This document shows, piece after piece, positions 36,747-46,851 of a DNA stretch of 64,000 nt. Source of the DNA: B1 sp044370475 (GTDB taxonomy: Bacteria; Bacteroidota; Bacteroidia; UKL13-3); NCBI GenBank assembly GCA_044370475.1, contig JBILVK010000005.1, forward strand, positions 3,068 to 67,067, written 5' to 3'. The notes beneath the pieces were generated by a model. It had not been told where the DNA came from. It saw only the letters and a program-made list of their open reading frames with translations, and ran no database searches. A program made the translations under genes and the position numbers. The stretch's first letter is position 1; the number at the start of each line of letters is the position of its first letter.

Positions 36747-38550
36747 CTTTTACAATTTTTACTTGGTAATTCTTAAGCCCATTTCCCATCCATAAAAAAT
36801 AAGTTCCGGGCGCCAATTCAGCAAATTGCTCGTTCAAAACATTTGCATGCGAGCAAGAAATTTTTGTCCTACCCAATATATCTCTGACCAAAAACTGATT
36901 GGCCTCAAAATTAAAGTGCAAATCCATTCCCTCAGCAAATGGATTTGGATATACCAAAATGCTATTTAATAAAGCCGCTTCCTCAACCCCACTCAACACT
37001 TCCTTACAAGGCATTTCTTTTACCCCTATTTCATCAAAATAAAACACATCGGTGCTATTGGTATTAGGCGCAAAAAGCAACACCAATTGATCTATGCTGC
37101 CCTCTGGCGTGCCCGCATCTGGCTTTAGAATTAGTTTAAAAACCAACTCATCCCAAGCGCGTTCTTTGGTAGTTTTTGCTTGCAAAACACAACGTCTTCC
37201 CAAAGGATAATCACCCTTGGCACGTGCCCTATTTTCAAAGTTCAAATTAACCTCAGTACCTACTGGCGCGGTAGTATACACCTTCATCTTAAAAATCATT
37301 TTACCATCCTCAAACTCCTTTGCCGCATGTATCACATCGGTGCGCAAAAACATGGCATCATACGCCGTACCACCATTTCTATAATACCTGTTCACAGAAT
37401 TACTGGTGTTTAAACTATCTTTATCTGGGTTAGTAACACCTGCTTTATAATTGCCGCTTCCACCCACCCAATAAGTAGTTCTAAGGGTCTCCACATTGTC
37501 TATTGCCCCTTCACAAGTATCTGGCAGCGCCATAATATATTTACTAATTTTCTGTCTGAACCCATTATAGTTAACCCATACAGATAGGCTATCAGAACTC
37601 AAACCCCAATCTACCCGCACTTCATGTGTATTAGCCGGACCAATGATCTTGGCATCACTAGGAACCTCCCACTCATAACTTGCTCCTTCTAACTTCTGTG
37701 CATAATAATAGCGCTGCTTATCTAGGCGTAATACGGCGGGCTGACCACTGATAAAAATTTGTTTCATGTCCTGGTACACCCTTATATAATCTACCTGCAA
37801 GCTTGCAGTATCTGGTGTACTTGCATCTGGATATCCTAGAAAATTACCCCCAACCGCTAGGTTGAAAATCGCATGAAAATTGCGATCGAATGGCCACCAA
37901 AAATCAACCAAATTGCTCCTCGTTTTTGTGCTAAATAATACGCCATCTACATACCACATAATGCTATCATTGGTCCACCTTAAACCAAAATCATGAAAGC
38001 CCGAGGTAAAAGAGTCAGTGGCCAAAGTATAGGAAGTTCCAGTATACTTATTGTTAGGTGCATAAGCACCATAATGTATGGTGCCATGCGTGGTCTTAGG
38101 CTCCTGCCCACGCGCTTCCATCAAGTCAATTTCGCCACTCAAAGGCCAAGATCCATAATAACTTTCTGTAGGCAAAAACCAAATAGCTGGCCAGTATCCT
38201 CTGCCAATTGGAAGCCTCGCTCTTACCACTATTCTCCCAGATGCAAAATCCATCTTATTCATGGTTCTTATTCTTCCCGAAGTATAGGTGCTGTTTCCAA
38301 CATTGGCTTTGGTAGCTTTGATCTTTAATAATCCACCTTCCACTTTTATTGCTTCCCGCTGGTACCACTGCAATTCTGCATTGCCCCATCCGCATAATTC
38401 CGGACAACCATCGCCTATTTGGTAATTCCAATAGGTAGTGTCTAAACTGCTGCCATTAAACTCATCACTCCAACGCAAAAACTCTTGCGCAAGCAATGAT
38501 TGCGGAATAACAAGTGCTAATACAATAAGTATTTTATAATAGATGCGCAT
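36736..38550 (-). CDS. GH16 beta-glucanase with T9SS sorting domain
   Basis: A 604-residue secreted endoglucanase. The GH16 domain (about 25-265) has the catalytic ExDxxE in GEIDLMEARG (about residue 140), preceded by the expected WPAIWFLP and followed by HGTIHYG. A PKD-like domain (about 275-345) and a carbohydrate-binding-like beta-sandwich (about 350-520) follow, and the protein ends in a T9SS type A domain (VYPNPFAEGM, APGTYFLWMG). It probably cuts laminarin-type beta-1,3- or mixed-linkage glucan at the cell surface. Its ATG overlaps the GH3 stop by one base. Confidence 0.93.
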   Translation of the reverse strand: MRIYYKILIVLALVIPQSLLAQEFLRWSDEFNGSSLDTTYWNYQIGDGCPELCGWGNAELQWYQREAIKVEGGLLKIKATKANVGNSTYTSGRIRTMNKMDFASGRIVVRARLPIGRGYWPAIWFLPTESYYGSWPLSGEIDLMEARGQEPKTTHGTIHYGAYAPNNKYTGTSYTLATDSFTSGFHDFGLRWTNDSIMWYVDGVLFSTKTRSNLVDFWWPFDRNFHAIFNLAVGGNFLGYPDASTPDTASLQVDYIRVYQDMKQIFISGQPAVLRLDKQRYYYAQKLEGASYEWEVPSDAKIIGPANTHEVRVDWGLSSDSLSVWVNYNGFRQKISKYIMALPDTCEGAIDNVETLRTTYWVGGSGNYKAGVTNPDKDSLNTSNSVNRYYRNGGTAYDAMFLRTDVIHAAKEFEDGKMIFKMKVYTTAPVGTEVNLNFENRARAKGDYPLGRRCVLQAKTTKERAWDELVFKLILKPDAGTPEGSIDQLVLLFAPNTNSTDVFYFDEIGVKEMPCKEVLSGVEEAALLNSILVYPNPFAEGMDLHFNFEANQFLVRDILGRTKISCSHANVLNEQFAELAPGTYFLWMGNGLKNYQVKIVKVAN

Positions 38551-40790
38551 TAAGGTTGTATGTTAATTGAATCTGTTAATTGAGATACCTCAAACTTAAA
38601 TTTCCCAGGCTCTAACACCCACTTATTGTCCTTGTCTACAAAGCGTAATTGCGAAACTGGAATCTTCATTTTAATCGTTTTACTTTCATTGGCTTCAAGT
38701 GAAACACGCTCAAAAGCCCTTAATTTTCTGATGGAAGGAGTAATGCTAGCAACCTCATCTATGGAGTAAACCAATACCACTTCTGTACCAGCCCTGCTGC
38801 CAGAATTCTTCATCTCAAAACTAATTTCAACGCTGTCTTTCGACTTCAATTCTCTATGCGCAATTTGCATATTACTGTAATCAAATTGAGTGTATGAATG
38901 TCCGCTCCCAAAGGCAAATAAAGGCTTATAGGTTGGCTTAAAATTATTATCTAACAACTCTGTGTACTTACAATCATAAGTAATATGAACTGCTGCATCT
39001 CTTGGAAAACTAAAGGGCAATTTGGCACTTGGATTCACCTTGCCAAGCAACAAATCTGCAATGGCTCTTCCTCCTGCATCTCCTGGTAATCCTGCAAAAA
39101 ATATGGCATCACACATAGGCTCTGTCTTACTAAAAGTCCTTGGTCGGCCTTCCAATAATACCACCACCACTTTCTTTCCGGCATTGGCAAATACCCTAAT
39201 CAAATTCTGTTGTGCCTCTTCTAATTCTAAATCATAAATATCTCCAGGCTTTTCGGTATAGGTATCTTCCCCTAAAAATAAAACAACCGTCTTAATATCT
39301 TCTGCTGCGGCTAATAACGCAGATACAGGTAAATGTTGGGTATAGGTATTGCCTCTTAAATAGCGCACACGGTCTTTACCCAAAGTCTGTTCTAATGCTT
39401 GTAGCGGACTTAATACCTTAGAATTATAACTCGTATCTCTGCCTTGCCAAGTATGCGTCCAACCGCCATTTAAAGCGTTTATATAATCTGCATTCGGACC
39501 CGTAACCAATATTTTTTCATTGGTACTTAATGGCAAAATACCGTCTTTGTTTTTTAATAATACAATAGATTGTGTAGCCAATTCATAACTTAAATTCTTA
39601 CTCTTTTCCGATCCTAAGCCTTCATATATCACTGTTTGCGAACCGGCTTCATCAAATAAACCTAAGTCCATCTTTAACATCAAAATCCTATAAACGGCCT
39701 CATCCAAAACTTTCTCCTCTATCTTGCCCTCTTCTACATTCTCAATTAAATACTTGGTAAAATCTAAATCCAAGGGCACCATCGCCAAATCAATTCCAGC
39801 ATTAATGGCCAAAGCCACAGCCTCTTTATAGGTAGCTGCTACATGATGCCTATCGCATAAGTTTTTTATGTCTTCCCAGTCCGTTACTGTAACACCCTTA
39901 AACTTTAATTCTTTGCGCAAAATGGTTTGCAATAAAAACTTACTTGCATGCACTGGCTCCCCATTTACTTCCGAAGAATTAATCATAATGGTTTTTGCTC
40001 CCGCTGCAATAGCGCGTTCAAAAGGTGGAAGAAAGATTTCACGCAATTGTCGCTCCGGTATATAGGCAGGCGTTCTATCTAAACCACTCCTAGCATCTCC
40101 ATAACCAATATAGTGCTTTAGACAAGCTGCCAACATTGGCTTGCCATTGGCCTGCACTTGCTGATACCCATTCACCATAGCAACTCCCATCTCAGAGGCT
40201 AAGTATGGATCTTCTCCAAAAGTCTCCCAAAACCTAGGCCATCTTGCATTTCTAGCCACATCCAACACCGGCGAAAAATTCCACGGAATACCTGTTGCCC
40301 TCACATCATTTGCCACATACCCACTCATCTTATTCACCAAGTCAACATTAAAGCTAGAGGCCAAAGAAATTTGTTGTGGATACAAGGTGGCTCCTGCCGT
40401 ATAATTGGCACCATGAATGGCATCAATGCCATACAATACAGGCACCTTTAACCTACTCAATTTTTCATACGCATGTATGGCCTTCATAATCTCTTTCCAA
40501 TGTGCCTCAGTATAAGTATGTCCGCCCACATTTAAAATTGAACCAACGCCCAATTCAACAATCATACGATGCAATTTTTGGGTATCCAAGGCATGCGGCT
40601 CAATAAGCTTATTTGTTTCCCCAGCAGAAATCATCTCAATGCTCAACTGTGTCATCTGACCAGCCTTTTCGGCCAATGTCATTTTGCCAATTAACTCTTT
40701 TACACGTTGCTCACCATCATCTATTTTCGGTATAGAACATTGTACCAAAAGCAACAAAAAACTCAAATAAAAAACAACTTTACCTTTCAT
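38550..40790 (-). CDS. GH3 beta-glucosidase, lipoprotein
   Basis: A 746-residue GH3 exo-enzyme (BglX-like). Lipobox LVQC puts the lipid anchor at Cys-18. The nucleophile Asp is in VTDWEDI (about residue 304); PRFWETFGEDPYLASEMG and KHYIGYGDARSG are family motifs. The C-terminal fibronectin III-like domain typical of GH3 is present (about 620-746). It should release glucose from oligosaccharides made by the GH16 and clan-A enzymes. It starts 2 bp after the CBM lipoprotein gene and overlaps GH16. Confidence 0.94.
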   Translation of the reverse strand: MKGKVVFYLSFLLLLVQCSIPKIDDGEQRVKELIGKMTLAEKAGQMTQLSIEMISAGETNKLIEPHALDTQKLHRMIVELGVGSILNVGGHTYTEAHWKEIMKAIHAYEKLSRLKVPVLYGIDAIHGANYTAGATLYPQQISLASSFNVDLVNKMSGYVANDVRATGIPWNFSPVLDVARNARWPRFWETFGEDPYLASEMGVAMVNGYQQVQANGKPMLAACLKHYIGYGDARSGLDRTPAYIPERQLREIFLPPFERAIAAGAKTIMINSSEVNGEPVHASKFLLQTILRKELKFKGVTVTDWEDIKNLCDRHHVAATYKEAVALAINAGIDLAMVPLDLDFTKYLIENVEEGKIEEKVLDEAVYRILMLKMDLGLFDEAGSQTVIYEGLGSEKSKNLSYELATQSIVLLKNKDGILPLSTNEKILVTGPNADYINALNGGWTHTWQGRDTSYNSKVLSPLQALEQTLGKDRVRYLRGNTYTQHLPVSALLAAAEDIKTVVLFLGEDTYTEKPGDIYDLELEEAQQNLIRVFANAGKKVVVVLLEGRPRTFSKTEPMCDAIFFAGLPGDAGGRAIADLLLGKVNPSAKLPFSFPRDAAVHITYDCKYTELLDNNFKPTYKPLFAFGSGHSYTQFDYSNMQIAHRELKSKDSVEISFEMKNSGSRAGTEVVLVYSIDEVASITPSIRKLRAFERVSLEANESKTIKMKIPVSQLRFVDKDNKWVLEPGKFKFEVSQLTDSINIQP

Positions 40791-40792
40791 AC

Positions 40793-41965
40793 CTATTTGC
40801 GTTTATCAATAATTATATCATCAAAATACACTTCGCCTTTTCCACTAAATTGAATCAGAAATTGCTTAAATCTGGCGCCATTAAAACCTGCCTTATCAAA
40901 ATTAAACTCGGTAAAAGGTACCACCACCTGCTGCCATTTTCGGTCTGAACCAATCTCGCTTAAATAACTTTTCTTCAAAGGCACAAAAACACTTTTACCA
41001 TCATAATCCTCAAAACCAAGCATCAAATTTGAATTGCTTCCTAAGTCTGATCCAGCCACCCTACATGTTAAAACATAAGCACCTAATGAATCTGGAAAAG
41101 AAATGGCTTGCCATCCTTCCCAATTCATCCCTACTTGTTTATTTCCTTTTGGAGAAAACTCTCCATTCCATTGCAAATACAAGGCCTTGTTGCCTTCACC
41201 TTCTTCTACCACCTGCACATTTCTTCCAGGCAGGTTTCCCAAACCCCAAGTATTTTGTAATTCATCTTTAAACAATACCACCGGGAATTTTTGCGTACTT
41301 GTTTGTCCATACTTTTGCACTGCCCCCGCTTGCACCAAAGCCCCACCAATGCTTATCTCATCAATGAACAATGCTCCTGCTCCCTGACATTCAATATTCA
41401 AACTTTTGATATTGCTAAAGTCGCACAAAGGCGCAGCAGCTTGCAAAAATCCACTTAAGGGTATACTTACTTTTTGCCAAGTTTCAGTTATAGGATACCT
41501 CTCCAAATGCTTCGCCTTTAATAACATCGCAGATTGCGTTCCAGCATAGTCTTCTAACAACAAAATAAAAGTGGGTATAAATTGATTGCCTGTAATAGAC
41601 CTCACATAAAAATCTATGCTACCTGTTTGCATCACATCCGTCAAATCCTTTGCAGCATAACCATTCCACCCTATTCCAAATCCTATCCACGGACAATTAC
41701 CTTCTTTGTTCCAAACCAAACCTAAACAAGATTTTCCTTTATAAAAAACAGTATCAACGCGTGCAAAATTCTTGCAACTAGTCTTTTCCATTCCCCATAC
41801 ATCCACCGTTTGGTCATGGTAAACTTCCCTATCGGTAAACAACCTATTTGCACTTTGCTCATAGGTATTTCCCCACTCATCTACCAATTGCGTTTGATGC
41901 ATACGCACTCCACAACTTGCTATAAGTATTAGCCCAAATAACCCTAAGAATAATTGATTTTTCAT
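40793..41965 (-). CDS. Two-module carbohydrate-binding lipoprotein
   Basis: A 390-residue lipoprotein (lipobox IASC). It carries two tandem galactose-binding/CBM11-like beta-sandwiches, about 45-210 and 240-390. Each has a W-rich strand (FGIGWNGYAAKD; GMNWEGWQAISFP), a DYAG or DYDG turn (LLLEDYAGTQ; LGFEDYDGKS) and a closing FIDEI or YFDDI strand. It presumably holds beta-glucan at the cell surface, filling the role of a surface glycan-binding protein. It abuts the next lipoprotein gene (1-bp spacing) and carries a palindrome copy (EIGSDRKW). Confidence 0.8.
   Translation of the reverse strand: MKNQLFLGLFGLILIASCGVRMHQTQLVDEWGNTYEQSANRLFTDREVYHDQTVDVWGMEKTSCKNFARVDTVFYKGKSCLGLVWNKEGNCPWIGFGIGWNGYAAKDLTDVMQTGSIDFYVRSITGNQFIPTFILLLEDYAGTQSAMLLKAKHLERYPITETWQKVSIPLSGFLQAAAPLCDFSNIKSLNIECQGAGALFIDEISIGGALVQAGAVQKYGQTSTQKFPVVLFKDELQNTWGLGNLPGRNVQVVEEGEGNKALYLQWNGEFSPKGNKQVGMNWEGWQAISFPDSLGAYVLTCRVAGSDLGSNSNLMLGFEDYDGKSVFVPLKKSYLSEIGSDRKWQQVVVPFTEFNFDKAGFNGARFKQFLIQFSGKGEVYFDDIIIDKRK
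40942..40951. repeat. Dispersed palindrome copy 14
   Basis: GGTCTGAACC preceded by TTTC; encodes GSDR in the CBM lipoprotein. Confidence 0.8.
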
Positions 41966-43000
41966 CTAAGGTAGAAAGGGTTTATAATAGGTAAACGACG
42001 CATAATCTATCCCAACTTTAGTGTTTCCACTGGTACCTGGTTGAGCCAATAACAAGAATTGAGTGGCTATAATTCTATCCAAATCTTTCTTCCCAGTTCG
42101 GTCTCTGTTTCCAAAGCCACCAGAGGTAGATATTTTAGTCTCATCATATGAAAAACTAACTACCTTCCAACCTGTCCAATTCACAGGCAACCTATACGTA
42201 TAGGCTCCTTCTTCTGCTGGCTGATAAATGCCGTCTTTATTGTCGTCTTCCTGAAACTCAATGCTGATCTCTGCCTTGTTATCTCCCCATCCATAGATAT
42301 AGGCATTGAAGTAAACATTCTTAGGATTCTCGGTATTAAACTTAAAGTAGTTTTCGCCTGTTCCCTGACTAATTTTAGAAGTTAAATTCATGCCGCATAA
42401 AAACAAACTTGCACTGGCTCCATGATTTCCGGCCAACACATAATAGCGAGTTTTCTCTGCAGGTGATACTCCTTGAAAATTAACCGAGGTACCATTAAAA
42501 CTTTGCTGTCCCTCGGTAAAGGTATTGTAAGGGCGTTGCGGACTCTCAAAATCATCAATCAAAATATCTACCGTAGGCGATGGCCTTACGTCTTCTATCA
42601 CTAGGGTATCAGAGTATAAAGTATCTGGGTAATTGGCAAAACTCATGCGGGCAACACAAGGTTCATTCTTTCTAAAAAAGGGAGCAAAAGTGATGGTGCC
42701 ATCCCAAACAATTGGATGCAAAACAAAGTCTTTTTCATTGCCAGTAAACACCTTCCTTGCACCACTATTTAAACCTATTACTTCAATGGTCCAACTGGTT
42801 CTAATAGATAATTTACAGGCATATTGCACCACATCTCCATTGGCAAAATTGACCGTGGACTTAGACCCTTTTAATGGCTCCAACACTTCAAATGTGCCGA
42901 AAATATCTACCAACTCTGGTCCTTCAATGCTGCTATCTTTTTTGCATCCTGCTATCACTAACAGTCCCATTAAATAAAAATATATGCTAATTCTTTTCAT
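41966..43000 (-). CDS. Surface lipoprotein, PKD-like plus beta-sandwich
   Basis: A 344-residue lipoprotein with lipobox VIAGC (MKRISIYFYLMGLLVIAGCK). I chose ATG at 43000; a longer frame to 43075 would overlap the barrel gene by 68 bp and lacks a signal at its head. An N-terminal Ig/PKD-like domain (about 25-145) leads to a larger beta domain (about 150-344) with YAYIYGWGDN and YRLPVNWTGWKVVSFSYD, resembling glycan-binding modules. Position and lipidation suggest a second glycan-binding protein in the locus. It shows no SusD-type TPR helices. Confidence 0.75.
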   Translation of the reverse strand: MKRISIYFYLMGLLVIAGCKKDSSIEGPELVDIFGTFEVLEPLKGSKSTVNFANGDVVQYACKLSIRTSWTIEVIGLNSGARKVFTGNEKDFVLHPIVWDGTITFAPFFRKNEPCVARMSFANYPDTLYSDTLVIEDVRPSPTVDILIDDFESPQRPYNTFTEGQQSFNGTSVNFQGVSPAEKTRYYVLAGNHGASASLFLCGMNLTSKISQGTGENYFKFNTENPKNVYFNAYIYGWGDNKAEISIEFQEDDNKDGIYQPAEEGAYTYRLPVNWTGWKVVSFSYDETKISTSGGFGNRDRTGKKDLDRIIATQFLLLAQPGTSGNTKVGIDYASFTYYKPFLP

Positions 43001-43007
43001 CTTGTTT

Positions 43008-44729
43008 CTAGAAAAATAGGTTATACAATACCGCAAATCTGCTAATCTTATACTGATTGGCAGGCAATAATTCATTATCCCAATTCACTTGCTGCCACTG
43101 GAGTTTAAGACAATTAGCTTTACTAAACTGATAGTTTATTCCGCCAATCCAAAGGGTCTCATTTAACTGTGCTTTATAGGCTGTATAAAAATTAATTTCA
43201 TTAAATGAATTGCGTTCAGCCAAATATTCATTACCCTTTGCTATTAATTGAACAGCGGCCAATTGAAGCGAGAGTTTTGGAATAATTTCATAAGATACTC
43301 CCAACTTAAATTGTTGGGTCTTTAAATCTACTTTATCAATATTCTCTGTTCCATCTCGCATGGTATTTTGCAAACGTACATAAGCACTCACTGCCAATTT
43401 TCTTTTCCCTTTATACAATTCACTTATGCCTAAATCTGCAAAGGTTTCTACCTGGGTAAAATTGCGCAAATTCAAAGTACCTTGTCCAGTTATCTCCTTG
43501 AAGTTTGCCGCAGCTACTCCCACTTTAAATCCTTGCAGCTTCTTAGCATCCCAATTAATTGCTAAATCAAGTCCTTGCCTGTTAGGCGTTGCCTTGCCAT
43601 AGGGCATCATGTTCTCATAACTTGGATTAAATTGCTTCAATTCAGGACGTAAATACATGTTATAATAAGCACCGTCTGTTAAGATATCCATGATATTGGC
43701 TGGCCTTGGAATTTCTCTATTGGTATAATAAGAATACTCGGTAGCTGTAGCACTAAAATCAACCCTCCTACTCTGTGCTCCCATACTCCTAAAATGAGTT
43801 TCTACATTTCTAATATTTACCATGGCACTTAAGCCGCTTTGCTTACTCTTCCATAAAACGCCAGCTTCTGCAAAACTTCCATCGGGTATAATTGGCGCGG
43901 CTGCATTATTCTCATAAACTACCTTAGACTTGCCCAACTCTGCACTCAATTCAAAGGCATGTTTCTCTACTTCAAACTTTTCTTTTAAGCCAAAACTGTG
44001 CACCGTATTTTTAAACAAAGCATCAGAAAACATAGCAGAATTCTTCACATCAAAGGTATGGGCAAGGTTATACTCCAATTCCAATTGTTTAAACAATTTT
44101 GCACCAAGCGTAGTTCCAGAAAACAACCTATCTGGCGAGCTAAAATAATCTGTTTGCCTGTTCTTACTTATCAACGACTTTACTTGCAAATGATTGAGGT
44201 ATTTATCAAAATCAAATCCAAAATCTACCATGGCACCTTGCTGCCTCCAAGCATGGTCAACATAAAACTTGTCGTACTCAATTACCTCACTAAAGGTGTT
44301 TAAGGCAACTGGATTATGGCTGCTTAACTCCCCTTCATTGTTGTAAAGGGTATAGGCCGACATCCGCGTGTTTAAATCGCCCACCTGATATTTAAAACGC
44401 TTCATAAGCAATCCACGCAAATACAATTCACGCACATTAAAAAGCACGCCTCCACCCCAAAATCCATTGATATCGTTGCTTACCCTTGTAATTGCCTTAA
44501 TCTCTGTTTCGGAACTTGGCCTTATATGAAATCCCAAATCAAATAAGGTACTGCCACGCATTTGCTTCTGCGGCGTTACCGTATCTGTCTTGGTTAGCTC
44601 ACCACTCATATTGCCATTGTTCAAAGCAAATCTGCCCGAACCAAAAAAATCAACCTTCTTCTCTTGCGCCATCACAAATAGCGGAAGAAAGGTCACCATC
44701 ATCCAAATATACCCGTAATATTTTTTCAT
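43008..44729 (-). CDS. Outer-membrane beta-barrel, glucan locus
   Basis: A 573-residue protein: signal peptide (GYIWMMVTFLPLFVMAQ), alternating strands of about 10 residues throughout, and a C-terminal aromatic residue (FAVLYNLFF), all typical of outer-membrane barrels with some 18-24 strands. There is no TonB box, plug domain or N-terminal CarboxypepD_reg domain, so it is not a SusC-type transporter. It may be a glucan-oligosaccharide porin or a surface scaffold. It lies 7 bp upstream of the lipoprotein gene. Confidence 0.75.
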   Translation of the reverse strand: MKKYYGYIWMMVTFLPLFVMAQEKKVDFFGSGRFALNNGNMSGELTKTDTVTPQKQMRGSTLFDLGFHIRPSSETEIKAITRVSNDINGFWGGGVLFNVRELYLRGLLMKRFKYQVGDLNTRMSAYTLYNNEGELSSHNPVALNTFSEVIEYDKFYVDHAWRQQGAMVDFGFDFDKYLNHLQVKSLISKNRQTDYFSSPDRLFSGTTLGAKLFKQLELEYNLAHTFDVKNSAMFSDALFKNTVHSFGLKEKFEVEKHAFELSAELGKSKVVYENNAAAPIIPDGSFAEAGVLWKSKQSGLSAMVNIRNVETHFRSMGAQSRRVDFSATATEYSYYTNREIPRPANIMDILTDGAYYNMYLRPELKQFNPSYENMMPYGKATPNRQGLDLAINWDAKKLQGFKVGVAAANFKEITGQGTLNLRNFTQVETFADLGISELYKGKRKLAVSAYVRLQNTMRDGTENIDKVDLKTQQFKLGVSYEIIPKLSLQLAAVQLIAKGNEYLAERNSFNEINFYTAYKAQLNETLWIGGINYQFSKANCLKLQWQQVNWDNELLPANQYKISRFAVLYNLFF

Positions 44730-44730
44730 T

Positions 44731-46662
44731 CTAAAAGTATAATTTTAGCTCAACTGTTGTTTCTGTTCCTTTAATATTATCTAGCACAAAGCTCTTGTCT
44801 TCTTGCTTAAACCACCTTCTGCGCACATAGAAATAGGTGTTTCGCGAAATGCGATAATCCAATCCCAATCCATATAAGGTGCCTTCTTGATTCACCGCAT
44901 CGTTGTTTATACTGCCCAATACCCCATCATTATTATCGCCTCGGTTCATGGCACTATTGCCCTTGATATATTCTTTGCCATAAGTGCTCACCAAACTCAA
45001 ATCTTTGCCCAACATAAATATGGCATCCAACTCATGATAATAGGTGCGCAACAAAGCCTTATTGCTAAAATTAGGTAAAAGCTCAAAACCCTCTTGGGCC
45101 GAACCAAAAGACCCCACATACAACACATAAAATGGCAGCAAACTAAAGTTCACCTTTTGCTTCAATTGAACCTGCAACATGTTAAATCCCAGCAAAGAAT
45201 TTGGCATACCCATGGCATTGGTATCTGTTATCGACATCACCTGCGAAAATCCCCTAAAATAAGAGGTCCAATTGTTGTACGTCCCTACATTGTTAGTAAA
45301 CGGCGTAAAACGAGAAAAAGGTAAGGAGTTAATTTTATGTCCAAATGCCAACTGACGGCTTACTGACCTAACCTCCATCGAACTCATATTGCCTATATTC
45401 AACTTGGTTGTTTTGGTTATATCAAACCAAGCATTAATGCTTATTCCTTTTCTGTTATTGCTAACCTGACCTACATCGGTAATTGATCCAGCAAAATTAC
45501 TGATACCACCACTTCCTCCCAGTGTTGAGCCATTTTGGTTCAGCGCTGCTGTACTAACAATATTGGTATTGGCACTTAAGAAATTGCCATAGTAATTAAT
45601 AAACTCCGGACTCAAATAAAATGCTTCTACTTCTATAGGGAAATAAGTTGCTTTTGCGGGCGATTTAATACTTATTCTTCCTGCATCACCCCAGCCTGCT
45701 TTTTGCACCTGAGAATACAATTGTCCCCTCCCTGCCTCTGCTGCCACAACCCAACCTTTGTATTGCAAATCATAAGAAAAAGTGTACAACTGAATGCCCG
45801 CCTGCTCCTTAGCTACCGAATCTACATACAACCTATAATCCATGCCATTAAATCCAAACGTGTGGTTGTTCAACTTCTTTCTTACCCTTCCACCCAATGT
45901 ATAAGAAGGAATACCATTTGCTGTAAAGGCCTGCGCTGGCGTTGTTCCATACAAAAACCTAAATGAAACATCTCCTGGCAATTCTGCCCCATCTATTAAC
46001 AAGCCTTTAAATGGCTGCATCCCAAAGCGCATGTCGCGACTAATATTCCCAAACTCATAGTAGTTAGAAGCCCTATCAAAGGATATGGCATTTCCCTCCC
46101 ATGGCCAACGTTCATAAATACTGTAGCGTTGGTAACCAATAAAGCTACTAAATACCATGCCACTCACATCTACCCAATTTATTCCGCCCATATGGGCCGT
46201 AAATTTCCCAATATCTGTTTGTATACTGCCCGTTAAATTAATCCCTAAATTGAGGTTAACTGGACTCGATCCTGGCAAGCCTGTAAAATTGTGGTACAAG
46301 GCATAATCCATCCCAATAAAGGTTTTAGAAGTGGGCTGAACCGATAAATTTAACAGCATTAAAGGCGGGTCTCTGTAAACATCACCTGTGCCCAAAATAT
46401 AAGCAGGTGCACTGGCATAAGGATTACCTGGTATCACCACAAAAGGCTGCTCCAAGTTTCTGTTTATGCCAAAAAATCGGTAATAGCCACCAACCGTAAG
46501 CTTCTTTAAGGGTACCACTGCGGCTGGACTGCTCGGAATAGGCAGGCTTAATTCCTCCATCAAGCTATCTGCCATTTGCCCAAAACTCGCATTTGTTGCC
46601 AAAACTGCCATTAGCAGCCAGCTTGCAACAATTTTTCCTAAAAATTTGTAAAGTGATTTCAA
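44731..46662 (-). CDS. Second outer-membrane beta-barrel, glucan locus
   Basis: A 643-residue protein, first gene of the operon. The signal peptide (SWLLMAVLATNASFGQ) is followed by a long run of strands with many Tyr, Trp and Gly, ending TTVELKLYF, again a terminal aromatic residue. Like its neighbour it has no plug or TonB box. I do not recognise a named family; relatives would have to be found by search. It begins 188 bp from the regulator's start on the other strand, so the shared region holds both promoters. Confidence 0.75.
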   Translation of the reverse strand: MKSLYKFLGKIVASWLLMAVLATNASFGQMADSLMEELSLPIPSSPAAVVPLKKLTVGGYYRFFGINRNLEQPFVVIPGNPYASAPAYILGTGDVYRDPPLMLLNLSVQPTSKTFIGMDYALYHNFTGLPGSSPVNLNLGINLTGSIQTDIGKFTAHMGGINWVDVSGMVFSSFIGYQRYSIYERWPWEGNAISFDRASNYYEFGNISRDMRFGMQPFKGLLIDGAELPGDVSFRFLYGTTPAQAFTANGIPSYTLGGRVRKKLNNHTFGFNGMDYRLYVDSVAKEQAGIQLYTFSYDLQYKGWVVAAEAGRGQLYSQVQKAGWGDAGRISIKSPAKATYFPIEVEAFYLSPEFINYYGNFLSANTNIVSTAALNQNGSTLGGSGGISNFAGSITDVGQVSNNRKGISINAWFDITKTTKLNIGNMSSMEVRSVSRQLAFGHKINSLPFSRFTPFTNNVGTYNNWTSYFRGFSQVMSITDTNAMGMPNSLLGFNMLQVQLKQKVNFSLLPFYVLYVGSFGSAQEGFELLPNFSNKALLRTYYHELDAIFMLGKDLSLVSTYGKEYIKGNSAMNRGDNNDGVLGSINNDAVNQEGTLYGLGLDYRISRNTYFYVRRRWFKQEDKSFVLDNIKGTETTVELKLYF

Positions 46663-46807
46663 GTGCGGCTATTTTTATGGTAAATGTCATCACTCTTTAG
46701 CAAAAACCAACTTTTTTACACCCCAACTCACCTACATCAAACAAAGTCTTCCTTACATCATGGGTACTACAAAAAATGTCAAATTACTGATAACAAACTA
46801 ATTATTA

Positions 46808-46839
46808 TTTGCATTCTTCTGAAGTTTTATTATCATTTG
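46808..46839 (+). promoter_or_regulatory. Promoter of the Y_Y_Y regulator
   Basis: TTTG at 46808-46811, 19 bp, then TATCATTTG (a -7 box with one extra base in its middle). Predicted transcription start is a few bases before the ATG at 46852. It supports the downstream start. Confidence 0.45.
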
Positions 46840-46851
46840 CATGTCCAAATC

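Noticed and set aside
35466..46662. SusC/SusD pair in the glucan operon
   Set aside because: Neither barrel shows a TonB box, plug or CarboxypepD-like domain, and neither lipoprotein has SusD-type helices.
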